A stretch of DNA of 42,404 nt from Actinoplanes palleronii (GTDB lineage Bacteria > Actinomycetota > Actinomycetes > Mycobacteriales > Micromonosporaceae): contig NZ_BOMS01000089.1 of the NCBI RefSeq assembly GCF_016862315.1, forward strand, positions 1-42,404, written 5' to 3'. The notes under the pieces are model-generated. The model was not told the origin of the DNA, searched no databases, and saw only the letters and a program-made list of their open reading frames with translations. Every line of letters begins with the position of its first letter. Within the stretch, counting starts at the first letter, position 1. The translations under genes and the position numbers were made by a program. This document shows positions 34,283 to 42,404 of the stretch, in pieces.

Positions 34283-35638
34283 TCAACCTCCTGCGGGGCT
34301 GTAGATCGCCCCGCGACTCAGGGCCGGGCCGTGCGGCAGGGCCGCCAGCAGGCTTTGCGGGAACGGCACCGGGGTGCCGTCGAGGCCGAGAGCGCTCTGG
34401 CTGTCCGTGTCGGCCACCGGGTAGGCGGTGCCCGACTCGGAGAGGTAGACGACCTGGTCACGCTGGTTCTGTGGGTGCGGCACGGCGACGACGGCCATGC
34501 CGGTGCCGGGTGCCGCGAGCACTCCGGCCCGGCCGGTGGCGTCCACCCCGGAGGTGCCGGCGGCGGTGAACACGATCTGGGTCTCGAAGGTGTCCTCGCC
34601 GCTGGGCCGCTGCCGCTGGCACAGCGCCGTCGAACCGCGGTCCTGCGGGCGCATCGCGGTCAGGTCGGGCAGCCGGTCCAGCAGGGTGCGGTCGCTCGAG
34701 CGGGCCGCGCCGACCACGGCGGCGGCGTCCAGCTCGATCGGCGGGGTGGCCGCGGCGGCCGCGCCGAGCAGGAACTCGGTCGCGCTGATCGGGGCGAGGC
34801 CGTCCTTGCGCAGCACGAACAGCTGCTCCTCGCCGCCGGCCGGCCGCTGGCGGAACAGCGTGCCGACCCGGCGGTGCTGGCCGCCGACCTTCGGGCCGAA
34901 CGTGCCGGCGCCGGGCACCTTCGCCGGGCCGAGCGCCACACCGTCGGGCAGCCAGTCCAGCCAGGTCTGCGGGGCGAGCATCGGCCGCACGTTGCTGGCG
35001 CCGAGCGCGACCAGCACCGAGTCGGCCTCGACCCGGAACTTGTGACCACGAATGATCAGGTATTCGACGCCGGTCGGGCTGCGGACCACGCTGAACCGGT
35101 CCTGCGGCAGAACCGCGACCGGTGCCTGCGGGTCCAGGTTGACCCCGAGCGCGGCCGGGTCCGGCTTCTCGACCAGCGAACCGGGCAGGCAGACCAGCCA
35201 CGGCCCGGCCACCCGGGTGCCGCCGGACACCGACTGCGGCCAGCCGGAGTCGCCGAGCTCGGCGCCGCGGGGCACCTCCTTGATCGAGTTACGGGAGATC
35301 AGCTTGACCGTCATGGCCTTGCCGAGCAGCAGCGACGCGGTGGTCACGTTCGCCACCGGCCGCAGCGCACCGTCGAGGTAGACGTAGCGGTTGCCGGTCT
35401 CCTTCTCCACCACGAGGTTGCCGGGTTTGCTGTACGCGGTGGAGCCGCCGGGCACGATCCAGCCGTAGACGGCGACACCGCCGATGCCGAGCGCCGCCAC
35501 CAGGATGCCGAACAGCAGCCCGGTCATCGCCCGGTGACCGGGGATCTCGGCGCTGGTCGGGTCGCCCTGCACCAGGGCCGAACCGAGCCGGCCCATCATG
35601 AACTGATGGGCGTGCACGTGGTCGCGTTGGGTCTGCAC
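34283..35638 (-). CDS. eccB: Type VII secretion protein EccB
   Basis: A 451-residue EccB, core subunit of the ESX membrane complex. It begins QTQRDHVHAHQFMMGRLGSA, the family's N-terminal signature. A single membrane helix lies at about residues 38-60 (MTGLLFGILVAALGIGGVAV). The rest is the extracytoplasmic repeat region, with GNRYVYLDGALRPVANVTTA after the helix, and Cys residues in PWLVCLPG and TALCQRQ that form a disulfide in relatives. The start is GTG, 6 bases after the eccD stop. AGGAGG in its last codons serves the next gene. It is full length with no break. Confidence 0.95.
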   Translation of the reverse strand: MQTQRDHVHAHQFMMGRLGSALVQGDPTSAEIPGHRAMTGLLFGILVAALGIGGVAVYGWIVPGGSTAYSKPGNLVVEKETGNRYVYLDGALRPVANVTTASLLLGKAMTVKLISRNSIKEVPRGAELGDSGWPQSVSGGTRVAGPWLVCLPGSLVEKPDPAALGVNLDPQAPVAVLPQDRFSVVRSPTGVEYLIIRGHKFRVEADSVLVALGASNVRPMLAPQTWLDWLPDGVALGPAKVPGAGTFGPKVGGQHRRVGTLFRQRPAGGEEQLFVLRKDGLAPISATEFLLGAAAAATPPIELDAAAVVGAARSSDRTLLDRLPDLTAMRPQDRGSTALCQRQRPSGEDTFETQIVFTAAGTSGVDATGRAGVLAAPGTGMAVVAVPHPQNQRDQVVYLSESGTAYPVADTDSQSALGLDGTPVPFPQSLLAALPHGPALSRGAIYSPAGG

Positions 35639-35644
35639 GCCCGC

Positions 35645-37051
35645 CTACCCGAACAGTCCGCGGGCCCAGGCGTAGAGCCCGAGCGTCTGCGCCAGGATCG
35701 GCAGGATCGCGACGCCGGAGGCCACGTCGAAGAAGGTCGCCGAGTACTCCCAGAACGGCAGCATCCGCTGCGGCCACGGTCGCAGGGCGGCGAGCACCAG
35801 CGGGATCAGCAGCACGAGCAGCACACCGATCAGCGTGAACCGCCCGCCCGAGGGCATGCTGTCGGCCAGCCGCAGCAGCACCAGGACGTAGCCGGCCACA
35901 CCCGCGGCGACCAGGGCGAGACGCTGCCAGAGCCCGAAGAACGTCCGTGAACGCAGCAGCACCGCACTCGACACCAGCAGCACCAGCGTCCAGCCGGACC
36001 AGCCGGACACCTGGTTGACGAAGTGGAACAGCACCGGCAGCAGCACCGCGGCCACCACGATCGCCACGGTCAGGTACGTCTCGGCGTTGTCGGCGCGCTC
36101 CTTGACCAGGCTCGAGTCGTCCGGCTCGATGTCGTAGGCCATGTCCTCGCCGGTCTTGGGCAGCTGCGGGCCGCGCAGGCGCGACAGCTTGACCGCGAAC
36201 CGGGGCGCCAGCACGATCACCGCGAACAGCACCGCGCTGGCCGCCGCCGACGTGGTCGCCGCGCTCGCGCCGGCCGCGTCGCCGAGCAGGATGGTCAGCA
36301 CCACGGTCAACGCGGTCAGCCCGACGAACAGCATCGGCGCGAACGGCATGTGCGGGGTGACGGTGCGCTGGAAGACCAGCAGCAGCGCGCTGACCGCGGT
36401 GGCGGCCACCGCGCCGGCGAGCACCGCCGGGCCGGTCCAGGCCACCCCGTCGAGCTTGTCGTCGACGGCGCTGGACGCGGCGATCGCGGCGAAGAACACC
36501 GCGCCGCAGCCGAACAGCAGCGCGAAGTTGCCGTCGGTCAGCCGGCGCGCGCTGACCAGCGCGGCGGCCAGCAGCGCCAGCGACAGCACCGCGCCGCTGA
36601 CGATCTGCGGCAGCAGCGGGCCGTGTGCCACCACGGCCCGGGCCACCACCAGCATCACGATCGCGGAGAGCACCAGGAACAACGGCCGGCGGTGTTCGGC
36701 CTGCCACCGGTCGGTGCGCCGGTTGACCATCGTGGCGACACCCTCGGCGAGGTCGTCGAAGTCCAGTTCGGGCAGCGGGTCCTCGGCGCGGCGCAGGTAC
36801 AGCTGCTCGCCCTCGATCCAGTCGAGGCTCTCCGGGGTGCCGGACAGCTCGAACGGCACCGCCCCGAGCCGCTGCAGCACCCAGGGGCCCTCCGGCAGGT
36901 CACGTTCGAAGCCGGGCCCGCTGCTGGTCAGCTGCAACAGCTGCGGCAGCAGGTCGGCGACCGGGATGCCGACCGGGACCGCCAGGTCCACCTGGCGGTC
37001 GGGTCCGGTCACGGTGATCCGGCAGATCTCGCCGCTCATCGCCGCGGTCAT
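35645..37051 (-). CDS. eccD: Type VII secretion protein EccD
   Basis: A 468-residue EccD, the polytopic subunit of the ESX complex. Residues about 6-85 are the ubiquitin-like cytoplasmic domain (CRITVTGPDRQVDLAVPVGI ... LDWIEGEQLYLRR). They are followed by about 11 membrane helices, with a cytoplasmic loop containing PKTGEDMAYDIEPDDSSLVK between the first six and the last five. The ATG before TAAMSGEICR has AGAGGT at 8 nt. The frame runs 11 codons farther but is not needed. It lies 43 bases after eccC and 6 bases before eccB. Confidence 0.95.
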   Translation of the reverse strand: MTAAMSGEICRITVTGPDRQVDLAVPVGIPVADLLPQLLQLTSSGPGFERDLPEGPWVLQRLGAVPFELSGTPESLDWIEGEQLYLRRAEDPLPELDFDDLAEGVATMVNRRTDRWQAEHRRPLFLVLSAIVMLVVARAVVAHGPLLPQIVSGAVLSLALLAAALVSARRLTDGNFALLFGCGAVFFAAIAASSAVDDKLDGVAWTGPAVLAGAVAATAVSALLLVFQRTVTPHMPFAPMLFVGLTALTVVLTILLGDAAGASAATTSAAASAVLFAVIVLAPRFAVKLSRLRGPQLPKTGEDMAYDIEPDDSSLVKERADNAETYLTVAIVVAAVLLPVLFHFVNQVSGWSGWTLVLLVSSAVLLRSRTFFGLWQRLALVAAGVAGYVLVLLRLADSMPSGGRFTLIGVLLVLLIPLVLAALRPWPQRMLPFWEYSATFFDVASGVAILPILAQTLGLYAWARGLFG

Positions 37052-37094
37052 CGGGGTACCTCTTTCATCGGCGCGGAGCGCCACGGAGCGGATC

Positions 37095-40000
37095 TCATCG
37101 GTGTGTGCCGGTGCTGACGTGACCGGTCTGCATCAGGCGCACACCACGGCGGGTGACGAGCTGGGCGCGTCCGGGCGGGAGCCGCCGCGGCGCGGCCTCG
37201 CCCAGGAACTTGCCCTCCTCCTTGGGGTAGGAGAACAGCGTGGCCGGGGTGCCCAGCTCCCACATCCGGCGCACGACCGGGTCCATCATGGCCCGCATCG
37301 CGCCGGACGTGCTGCGCGCCAGGATCACGTGCAGCCCGACCGACGAGCCCTGCGCCAGCAGCGGGAGCAGCGGTTCCAGGGTCGAGCCGACACCGACACC
37401 CTTGGTCATCAGGTCGTAGTCGTCGACCACGACGAACAGTTCCGGGCCTTCCCACCAGTCGCGGCGGCGCATCCGTTCCGAGGAGATGTCCGCGCCGGGC
37501 AGCCGCCGGGTCATCGAGACCGAGGTCTGCCCGGCCAGCTCGTAGAGCCGGTCGCCGGTGAACGCCGCACCGACCTGGTAGGCCGCGTCGATCGCGGTGT
37601 CCAGGTCGCGCCGCGAGTCACCGAGCACCACCTTGGCCTGCTCGGGGGTGTAACGGCGCTGGATGGCGGCGAGCACCAGCCGCAGCATGTTCGTCTTGCC
37701 GGTCTCGTTGTCGCCGAAGACCAGCAGGTGCGGGGTGGCCAGGAAGTCGTGCCAGACCGGGGCGATGCGCTGCTCGTCCTGGCCCAGGCAGACCCGGAAC
37801 TCCGGCTCCGGGTCGGGCAGGCTCGCGGCCGGCAGGCTCGGCGGCAGCATCCGCACCTGCGGGGCCAGCGGGCCGGGCCAGAACGTGCCGATCTCCTCGA
37901 CCACCGCCTTGGTCGCCTCGGCCAGGTCACCGACCGCGGACAGCCCGTCCATCCGCGGCAGGCCACCGAGGAAGTGCAGGCCGGTCGAGGTCAGGCCGCG
38001 ACCGGACTGGTTGGGCACGGTGGCCGCCTTGCGGGCGCCGACGTCGGATTCCATCGAGTCGGCCAGCCGCAGTTCGAGCCGGGTGCCCATCAGGTCACGC
38101 AGCCAGGTGCGCATCTCCGACCAGCGGGTCGCGGTGACCATCACGTGCACGCCGAACGACAGGCCCCGCGAGACGATCTCCTGGAACTTGCTGTCGAGCT
38201 CCTGGAAGTCCTGCTTCATCGTGTACCAGCCGTCGATCACCAGGAACACGTGACCGAACCGGTCGTTGATCTCACCGCGCGCACAGGCGGCCAGGTAGGA
38301 GGCCATCGAGTCGAGCCCGCGCTGGGCGAATTCCGCTTCGCGGCGCTCCATGATTTGCAAGATCTCTTCGATGGTACGAACGACCCGGTCCCGTTCGAGT
38401 CGCGTCGCGATCGAGCCGACGTGCGGCAGCCCGGCGATCGAGGCGAGCCCGCCGCCGCCGAAGTCGAGCCCGTAGAACTGCACCTCGCGCGGGGTGTTGG
38501 TCAGCGCGAGCGCGAGCATCAGGCTGCGCAGCAGGGTCGACTTGCCGCTCTGTGCGGCGCCGGCGATCCCGACGTGCCCGTCGGCGCCACCGAGGTCGGC
38601 GGTCAGCAGCTCGCGGATCTGCTCGGCGGGCCGGTCCACGATCCCGATCGGCACCCGCAGCTTGCCCTGCATCGCCGGGTCGTCGACGGTCATCCCGCGT
38701 CGCGGGTCCGGCACCACGCTGGGCAGCAGCGAGTCCATGCTGGGCGCGGCGGACAGCGGCGGCAGCCACACCTGCCGGGCCGGTGGGCCGGACCCGGCCA
38801 GCCGGTCCAGCAGCACCTCGACCATGCTCGGCCCGGTCGGGGTGGCGAAGTCCTCGGCGAGCACCGGGCCGGCCTCGGCCAGCTCGCGCGCCGGGTCGTA
38901 GCCGCCGGCGATGCGCCGGGTGGTGAACTCGACGACCTCCCGGGACCCGGCCGGCCCGCCGGCCACCGCGACCCGCCCACCGGCGCCGGTGTACGGGCCG
39001 GAGACGTACGCGGACTTGAACCGCACCAGGTTCGTCGTGTCGATCTTCAGGTAGCCGTTGCCGGGCTCGGACGGCAGCTCGTAGGCCGCGCCGACGCCGA
39101 TCACCGCGCGCGACTCCATCGAGGAGAACGTGCGCAACGCCACCCGGTACGACAGGTGGCCCTCGACCCGGCTGATCCGGCCCTCGTCGAGGCGCTGCGA
39201 GGCGAGCAGCAGGTGCACCCCGAGGCTGCGGCCCAGCCGGCCGATCGACACGAACAGGTCCATGAACTCGGCCTTGCTCGACAGCAGCTCACTGAACTCG
39301 TCCACGATGATCAGCAGCACCGGGAACGGCACCAGCTGGGCGCCGGCCGAGCGGGCCTTCTCGTAGTCGAACAGCGAGGCGTACCCGCTGGCGCGCAGCA
39401 GCTCCTGGCGCCGGGTCATCTCACCGTTGAGGGCGTCCTGCATCCGGTCGACCAGCGGCAGCTCGTCGGCGAGGTTGGTGATCACCGCCGAGGTGTGCGG
39501 CAGCCGCTCCATGCCCATGAAGGTCGCGCCGCCCTTGAAGTCGACCAGGACCAGGTTGAGGATCTCCGAGGAGTGGGTGGCGGCGAGCGAGCAGACCAGC
39601 GTGCGCAGCAGTTCGCTCTTGCCGGAGCCGGTGGCGCCGATCAGCAGGCCGTGCGGTCCCATGCCGCCCTGCGCGGACTCCTTGAGGTCCAGCTCGATGA
39701 CCTCGCCGTCCTCGGTGACCCCGATCGGCACCTGCAGGCGGTTACGTTGCGGATTGCGGGTGCGGAACAGCGCTTGTACGTCGTACGCGTTGAGGTCGCG
39801 GATGCCCAGCAGCGAGGTCAGCTCGAAGTCGTTGGTCAGCGGCTCGTCGACCACGTCGAGGGTGCCGCTGGTGCGTTTGGGCGCCATGCTGCGCGCCAGC
39901 GCCAGCGCCTGGGTGCCGTCGAGCACGTCGCGCACCGCGGAACCGACCGCGTCGCCGGCCGGGAACGTCACCTTGTCGTCCTGCACGCTCAGCCGCAGCA

Positions 40001-41060
40001 CCTTCGGCCCGCCGGGCATGGTGCCGGTCAGGTCGATCAGCACGACGTTGCGGATGCCGGTGCCCAGCAGCCGGGAGCTGTCCGGAATGTCGGCCAGGTG
40101 CGCCAGCACCACCACGAACGGTTCGGCGGTCGACGGGCGGGCGGTCCGGTCGTGGTCGCCGCGGTCACCGACCTCCGCGCCGAGCAGGTCCATCAGGTCG
40201 TCGTGGCTGCTCGCGAACAACCGGACCGGGCCGGCCGCGTCCACCGCGCTGGGGTGCGCGTTGTGCGGCAGCCACTTGATGAACTCCCACGGCTGGCGGT
40301 GCACCTCGGTGGCCAGCACCGCGATGCGCACCTCGTCCGGGGCGTGGAACGTGGCCAGTTGCGCCAGCATCGCCCGGACCAGGTCGATCGCCGGTTCGGC
40401 CTCGCCCTCCAGCTCGATGCTGGTGAAGCTGCGCAGCCCCACCGAGACCGGGATGCCGCCGACCGTGCGGTACGCCTCGGAGAAGCGGCGCAGCGAGATC
40501 GACGAGAGTGGTTCGAGGTCCTCGATCGGCTTGGTGGTCGGCGGGATGAACTTCAGCAGCGCGTTCTGCCGGCCCAGTCCGATCCGGACCCGGCCGAAGT
40601 CGTCGTGGCTGGCCCGCCGTTCCCACAGCCGGCTGCTCATCGCGATCGACCACAGCCAGCTCGGCTGCGGGTTGTTCCACAGGACGAACTCGCGCTGCTG
40701 CGCGGCCGCGGTGCGGGCCTGTTTGCGCAGCTGGGCGATGTAGCGCAGGAAGTCCCGGCGTTCGCCGCGCATCTTGCGTTTGCGTTCGGAGGCCGACTTG
40801 CCGATCTGCATGACGCCCATCAGCAGCATGCCGCCGGCCATCGCGCCGCCCATCACGTACATGATCGGCGCTTTGCTGTAGAGGCCGAACATGGCCATCA
40901 TGCCGCCCATGCCCAGGCCCATCGGCACGATCATCGCGAACGACCGGAAGTCGAGCGGGGCCTCCTCCGCCATCAGCGGCGGCTCCTGCAGGTCGATCTC
41001 GCCCTCGGGGCCGTCCGGGCCGGTCGCGCGCGGCGGCCGTTTGACGGTGACCGTGCTCAT
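37095..41060 (-). CDS. eccC: Type VII secretion ATPase EccC
   Basis: A 1,321-residue EccC in one chain. Two membrane helices lie at about 40-61 and 63-84. Three FtsK/SpoIIIE-type ATPase domains follow. The first has Walker A ATGSGKSE (about 475) and Walker B LLIIVDEFSELL with the catalytic Glu. The second has AAQSGKST (about 832) and HVFLVIDGW, without the Glu. The third has DNETGKTN (about 1113) and LFVVVDDYDLM. In relatives domain 1 powers export and domains 2 and 3 bind the C-terminal signal of Esx substrates. The ATG overlaps the stop of the small gene before it by 4 bases (ATGA). Longer in-frame starts run through antisense-like Arg/Gly-rich sequence and are rejected. Confidence 0.96.
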   Translation of the reverse strand: MSTVTVKRPPRATGPDGPEGEIDLQEPPLMAEEAPLDFRSFAMIVPMGLGMGGMMAMFGLYSKAPIMYVMGGAMAGGMLLMGVMQIGKSASERKRKMRGERRDFLRYIAQLRKQARTAAAQQREFVLWNNPQPSWLWSIAMSSRLWERRASHDDFGRVRIGLGRQNALLKFIPPTTKPIEDLEPLSSISLRRFSEAYRTVGGIPVSVGLRSFTSIELEGEAEPAIDLVRAMLAQLATFHAPDEVRIAVLATEVHRQPWEFIKWLPHNAHPSAVDAAGPVRLFASSHDDLMDLLGAEVGDRGDHDRTARPSTAEPFVVVLAHLADIPDSSRLLGTGIRNVVLIDLTGTMPGGPKVLRLSVQDDKVTFPAGDAVGSAVRDVLDGTQALALARSMAPKRTSGTLDVVDEPLTNDFELTSLLGIRDLNAYDVQALFRTRNPQRNRLQVPIGVTEDGEVIELDLKESAQGGMGPHGLLIGATGSGKSELLRTLVCSLAATHSSEILNLVLVDFKGGATFMGMERLPHTSAVITNLADELPLVDRMQDALNGEMTRRQELLRASGYASLFDYEKARSAGAQLVPFPVLLIIVDEFSELLSSKAEFMDLFVSIGRLGRSLGVHLLLASQRLDEGRISRVEGHLSYRVALRTFSSMESRAVIGVGAAYELPSEPGNGYLKIDTTNLVRFKSAYVSGPYTGAGGRVAVAGGPAGSREVVEFTTRRIAGGYDPARELAEAGPVLAEDFATPTGPSMVEVLLDRLAGSGPPARQVWLPPLSAAPSMDSLLPSVVPDPRRGMTVDDPAMQGKLRVPIGIVDRPAEQIRELLTADLGGADGHVGIAGAAQSGKSTLLRSLMLALALTNTPREVQFYGLDFGGGGLASIAGLPHVGSIATRLERDRVVRTIEEILQIMERREAEFAQRGLDSMASYLAACARGEINDRFGHVFLVIDGWYTMKQDFQELDSKFQEIVSRGLSFGVHVMVTATRWSEMRTWLRDLMGTRLELRLADSMESDVGARKAATVPNQSGRGLTSTGLHFLGGLPRMDGLSAVGDLAEATKAVVEEIGTFWPGPLAPQVRMLPPSLPAASLPDPEPEFRVCLGQDEQRIAPVWHDFLATPHLLVFGDNETGKTNMLRLVLAAIQRRYTPEQAKVVLGDSRRDLDTAIDAAYQVGAAFTGDRLYELAGQTSVSMTRRLPGADISSERMRRRDWWEGPELFVVVDDYDLMTKGVGVGSTLEPLLPLLAQGSSVGLHVILARSTSGAMRAMMDPVVRRMWELGTPATLFSYPKEEGKFLGEAAPRRLPPGRAQLVTRRGVRLMQTGHVSTGTHR

Positions 41061-41419
41061 CCGAGCACCCCGGTGTCGCCGGCGCCGCCGCCCCAGACGT
41101 CGTCGCTCTGCTGCAGCAGCTTGACGGCGTACCGGTCGTTGCGGAAGCGCTCGACCACGCGGGCCTCGTCCTCCTCGTCGCCGCGGGCCCGGCTCTCCTT
41201 CTCCTTGGCCTTCTCCTCGGCCTCGGCCTGCTCGCGTTCCTTGGCCTCGTCCATCTCCTGGGCCAGGGCGTTCATCATTTCCCAGCGTTCGTCCACGCTG
41301 AGGATCGGTCCTTCGCCACCACACCCGACGGTCGGGATCAGGTCCTGGTCCGCGGCCGGCTTGGTGGGCCGCCAGACCGGACGCGGCGCGGCGAGCCCGT
41401 CCTCGTTCCGATCAGGCAT
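41057..41419 (-). CDS. Small charged ESX-linked protein
   Basis: A 120-residue protein with no recognised family. The middle (about 45-85) is a highly charged helix (MNALAQEMDEAKEREQAEAE, then Lys/Glu repeats) that should form a coiled coil. The end has DDVWGGGAG. There is no signal or membrane segment. It starts 8 bases before the stop of the repeat protein and overlaps eccC by 4 bases, so it is translationally coupled on both sides. It may serve as an adaptor between the upstream protein and EccC. That is inferred from position alone. Confidence 0.75.
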   Translation of the reverse strand: MPDRNEDGLAAPRPVWRPTKPAADQDLIPTVGCGGEGPILSVDERWEMMNALAQEMDEAKEREQAEAEEKAKEKESRARGDEEDEARVVERFRNDRYAVKLLQQSDDVWGGGAGDTGVLG

Positions 41420-42404
41420 CGGCTGGTTTCTCCTCGTGCGTACGGTTCGGCTCGTCCTGCAACCACCACGAGTCGCCGGCGTCGTCCCAGCCCGCGGTGT
41501 CCCCGCCGGACTCGTCCGGCCGGACCACCGGTACGTGGTCCTCGGCGGCCGGGAGCATATCCGCCTCGATCTCGGCCTCGGCCTGCGGCGTCCACCGCTC
41601 GGGTGCCTCGGTCAGCAGCTGGGCGGCGTCCGGGGCCTCGGGCTCGGTACGCTCGTCGATCTCCTCGGTGACGGCGGCCAGCGGCGGCAGCAAACCGAGG
41701 TTCTCGGCCGTGGCCGGCTCCGGCTCCTCCGCGATCGGCGTCTCGCCGGGGGTCTTCTCCTGCGGCTCCTCGTCGGACGAACCGCGGACCGGCAGGAACG
41801 GCAGGATCAGCAGGTCGTCGTCGCGCTTGTCCTTGCCCGGGGCCTCGACCGCCGGGACCGGGGAGCGCATCACGTCGACGGCCTGCATCGGCATCGGAAC
41901 CTCGACCGGCGCGGGGGCCTCGGGCAGCGCGGTCACCGGGGCGGACGGATCCGTCTCGCTGCCCGGCTCGCCCTGCCACGCGGCGTCGTCGCGTTCGACG
42001 CGCTGCGCCGCCTCGGGCCGTTCGATCGGCGCCACCGGCACCAGGTGCGGCGCGGCCGTGAGCGGGTTGCCACCCGGCGGCAGCGTCGTGCCCAGGCCCG
42101 CACCGCCGGCGTCGGCGCCGCCGGGCGCGTCCGGCCCGTCGACCCCGCCGAGCTTGACGCCCGACCAGTCGGTGTCGTCGCCGGTCAGCAGCCCACCCGC
42201 GTCCGGGGCATCCGGCAGGCTCACGCCACCGGCACCACCGCCGGGCGCACCACCACCGGGCATCTGACCGCCGGGCATCTGGCCGCCCAGTCCACTGCCA
42301 CCGGGGTTCGCGCCACCGGGCGCGTCCGGCACGTCCACCGACCCCAGCGTCGGCGCCTGCCAATCCGCCTCGTCACCGGTCAGCAGGCCACCCGCGTCCG
42401 GAGC
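41412..42404 (-). CDS. Gly/Pro-rich repeat protein, 5' end beyond window
   Basis: The last 330 residues of a protein whose start lies past base 42404. The visible part begins with a tandem repeat (APDAGGLLTG ... DVPDAPGGANPGG) of about 65 residues, with low-complexity GGQMPGG spacers. An acidic, Pro-rich, disordered stretch follows, ending in DDAGDSWWLQDEPN. There is no membrane segment. Such tails occur on WXG/PPE-like proteins and scaffold proteins next to eccC in actinomycete ESX loci. It could be a secreted substrate or a docking protein, and the missing N-terminus would decide. Confidence 0.75.
   Translation of the reverse strand, partial: APDAGGLLTGDEADWQAPTLGSVDVPDAPGGANPGGSGLGGQMPGGQMPGGGAPGGGAGGVSLPDAPDAGGLLTGDDTDWSGVKLGGVDGPDAPGGADAGGAGLGTTLPPGGNPLTAAPHLVPVAPIERPEAAQRVERDDAAWQGEPGSETDPSAPVTALPEAPAPVEVPMPMQAVDVMRSPVPAVEAPGKDKRDDDLLILPFLPVRGSSDEEPQEKTPGETPIAEEPEPATAENLGLLPPLAAVTEEIDERTEPEAPDAAQLLTEAPERWTPQAEAEIEADMLPAAEDHVPVVRPDESGGDTAGWDDAGDSWWLQDEPNRTHEEKPADA
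42180..42404 (-). repeat. Tandem 65-residue coding repeat
   Basis: Two units are visible, the first from 42404 and the second from about 42209. Each starts APDAGGLLTGD and runs through a W and a second PDAPGGA. The repeat may continue beyond the window. Confidence 0.65.

Noticed and set aside
41061..41324. An 88-codon upstream extension of eccC
   Set aside because: It would overlap the small charged gene for its whole length and encode only Arg/Gly-rich sequence. The ATGA overlap start is far better.

Overview
The window is about 70% G+C with actinobacterial gene styles: XRE-DUF5753 regulator, ankyrin protein, lipoproteins, trypsin-STAND-propeller protein and an ESX locus. It most resembles a filamentous actinomycete of the Micromonosporaceae/Actinoplanes kind. 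That placement is inferred from gene content, because no rRNA or tRNA is present. No CRISPR array, transposase, integrase or tRNA was recognised.

Bases 1-18000 are accessory chromosome in short transcription units. They hold an XRE-DUF5753 regulator with a small companion, a two-helix membrane peptide, two tannase/feruloyl-esterase family enzymes around an SRPBCC gene and a decayed TetR gene, a DUF4232 lipoprotein with an M15 peptidase, a GH-A type glycosidase, a MarR-controlled FSP1-like oxidoreductase, an ankyrin protein, a GH15 enzyme, a Bax-inhibitor-1 protein and an arginine-type mono-ADP-ribosyltransferase. Several genes here are broken: TetR, a YapH-like gene, the oxidoreductase and an alpha/beta-hydrolase tail.

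Bases 18373-25125 (all minus strand) form an island downstream of the secretion operon. It contains a Trypco1 protein, an LppP/LprE-like lipoprotein, a 1,371-residue trypsin-STAND-propeller protein, a DUF1963-like protein and a DUF6998-like protein with nuclease-like motifs. The first three look like a known type of NTP-dependent conflict module. Two pairs of direct repeats, one of them a copy of the 3' end of a secretion gene, frame parts of this island and suggest stepwise insertion.

Bases 25351-42404 (minus strand, tightly coupled) are a type VII (ESX) secretion operon. In transcription order it has a Gly/Pro-rich repeat protein cut by the window edge, a small charged protein, EccC, EccD, EccB, a large accessory protein, an EccA-type ATPase fused to a beta-helix, a YbaB-like protein and a second large accessory protein. 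EsxA/B, EccE and MycP were not found and may lie beyond base 42404. The two large accessory proteins are paralogues with an internally duplicated N-terminal module and a C-terminal ADP-ribosyltransferase-like fold that has lost its catalytic glutamate. They are the best candidates here for an undescribed component.
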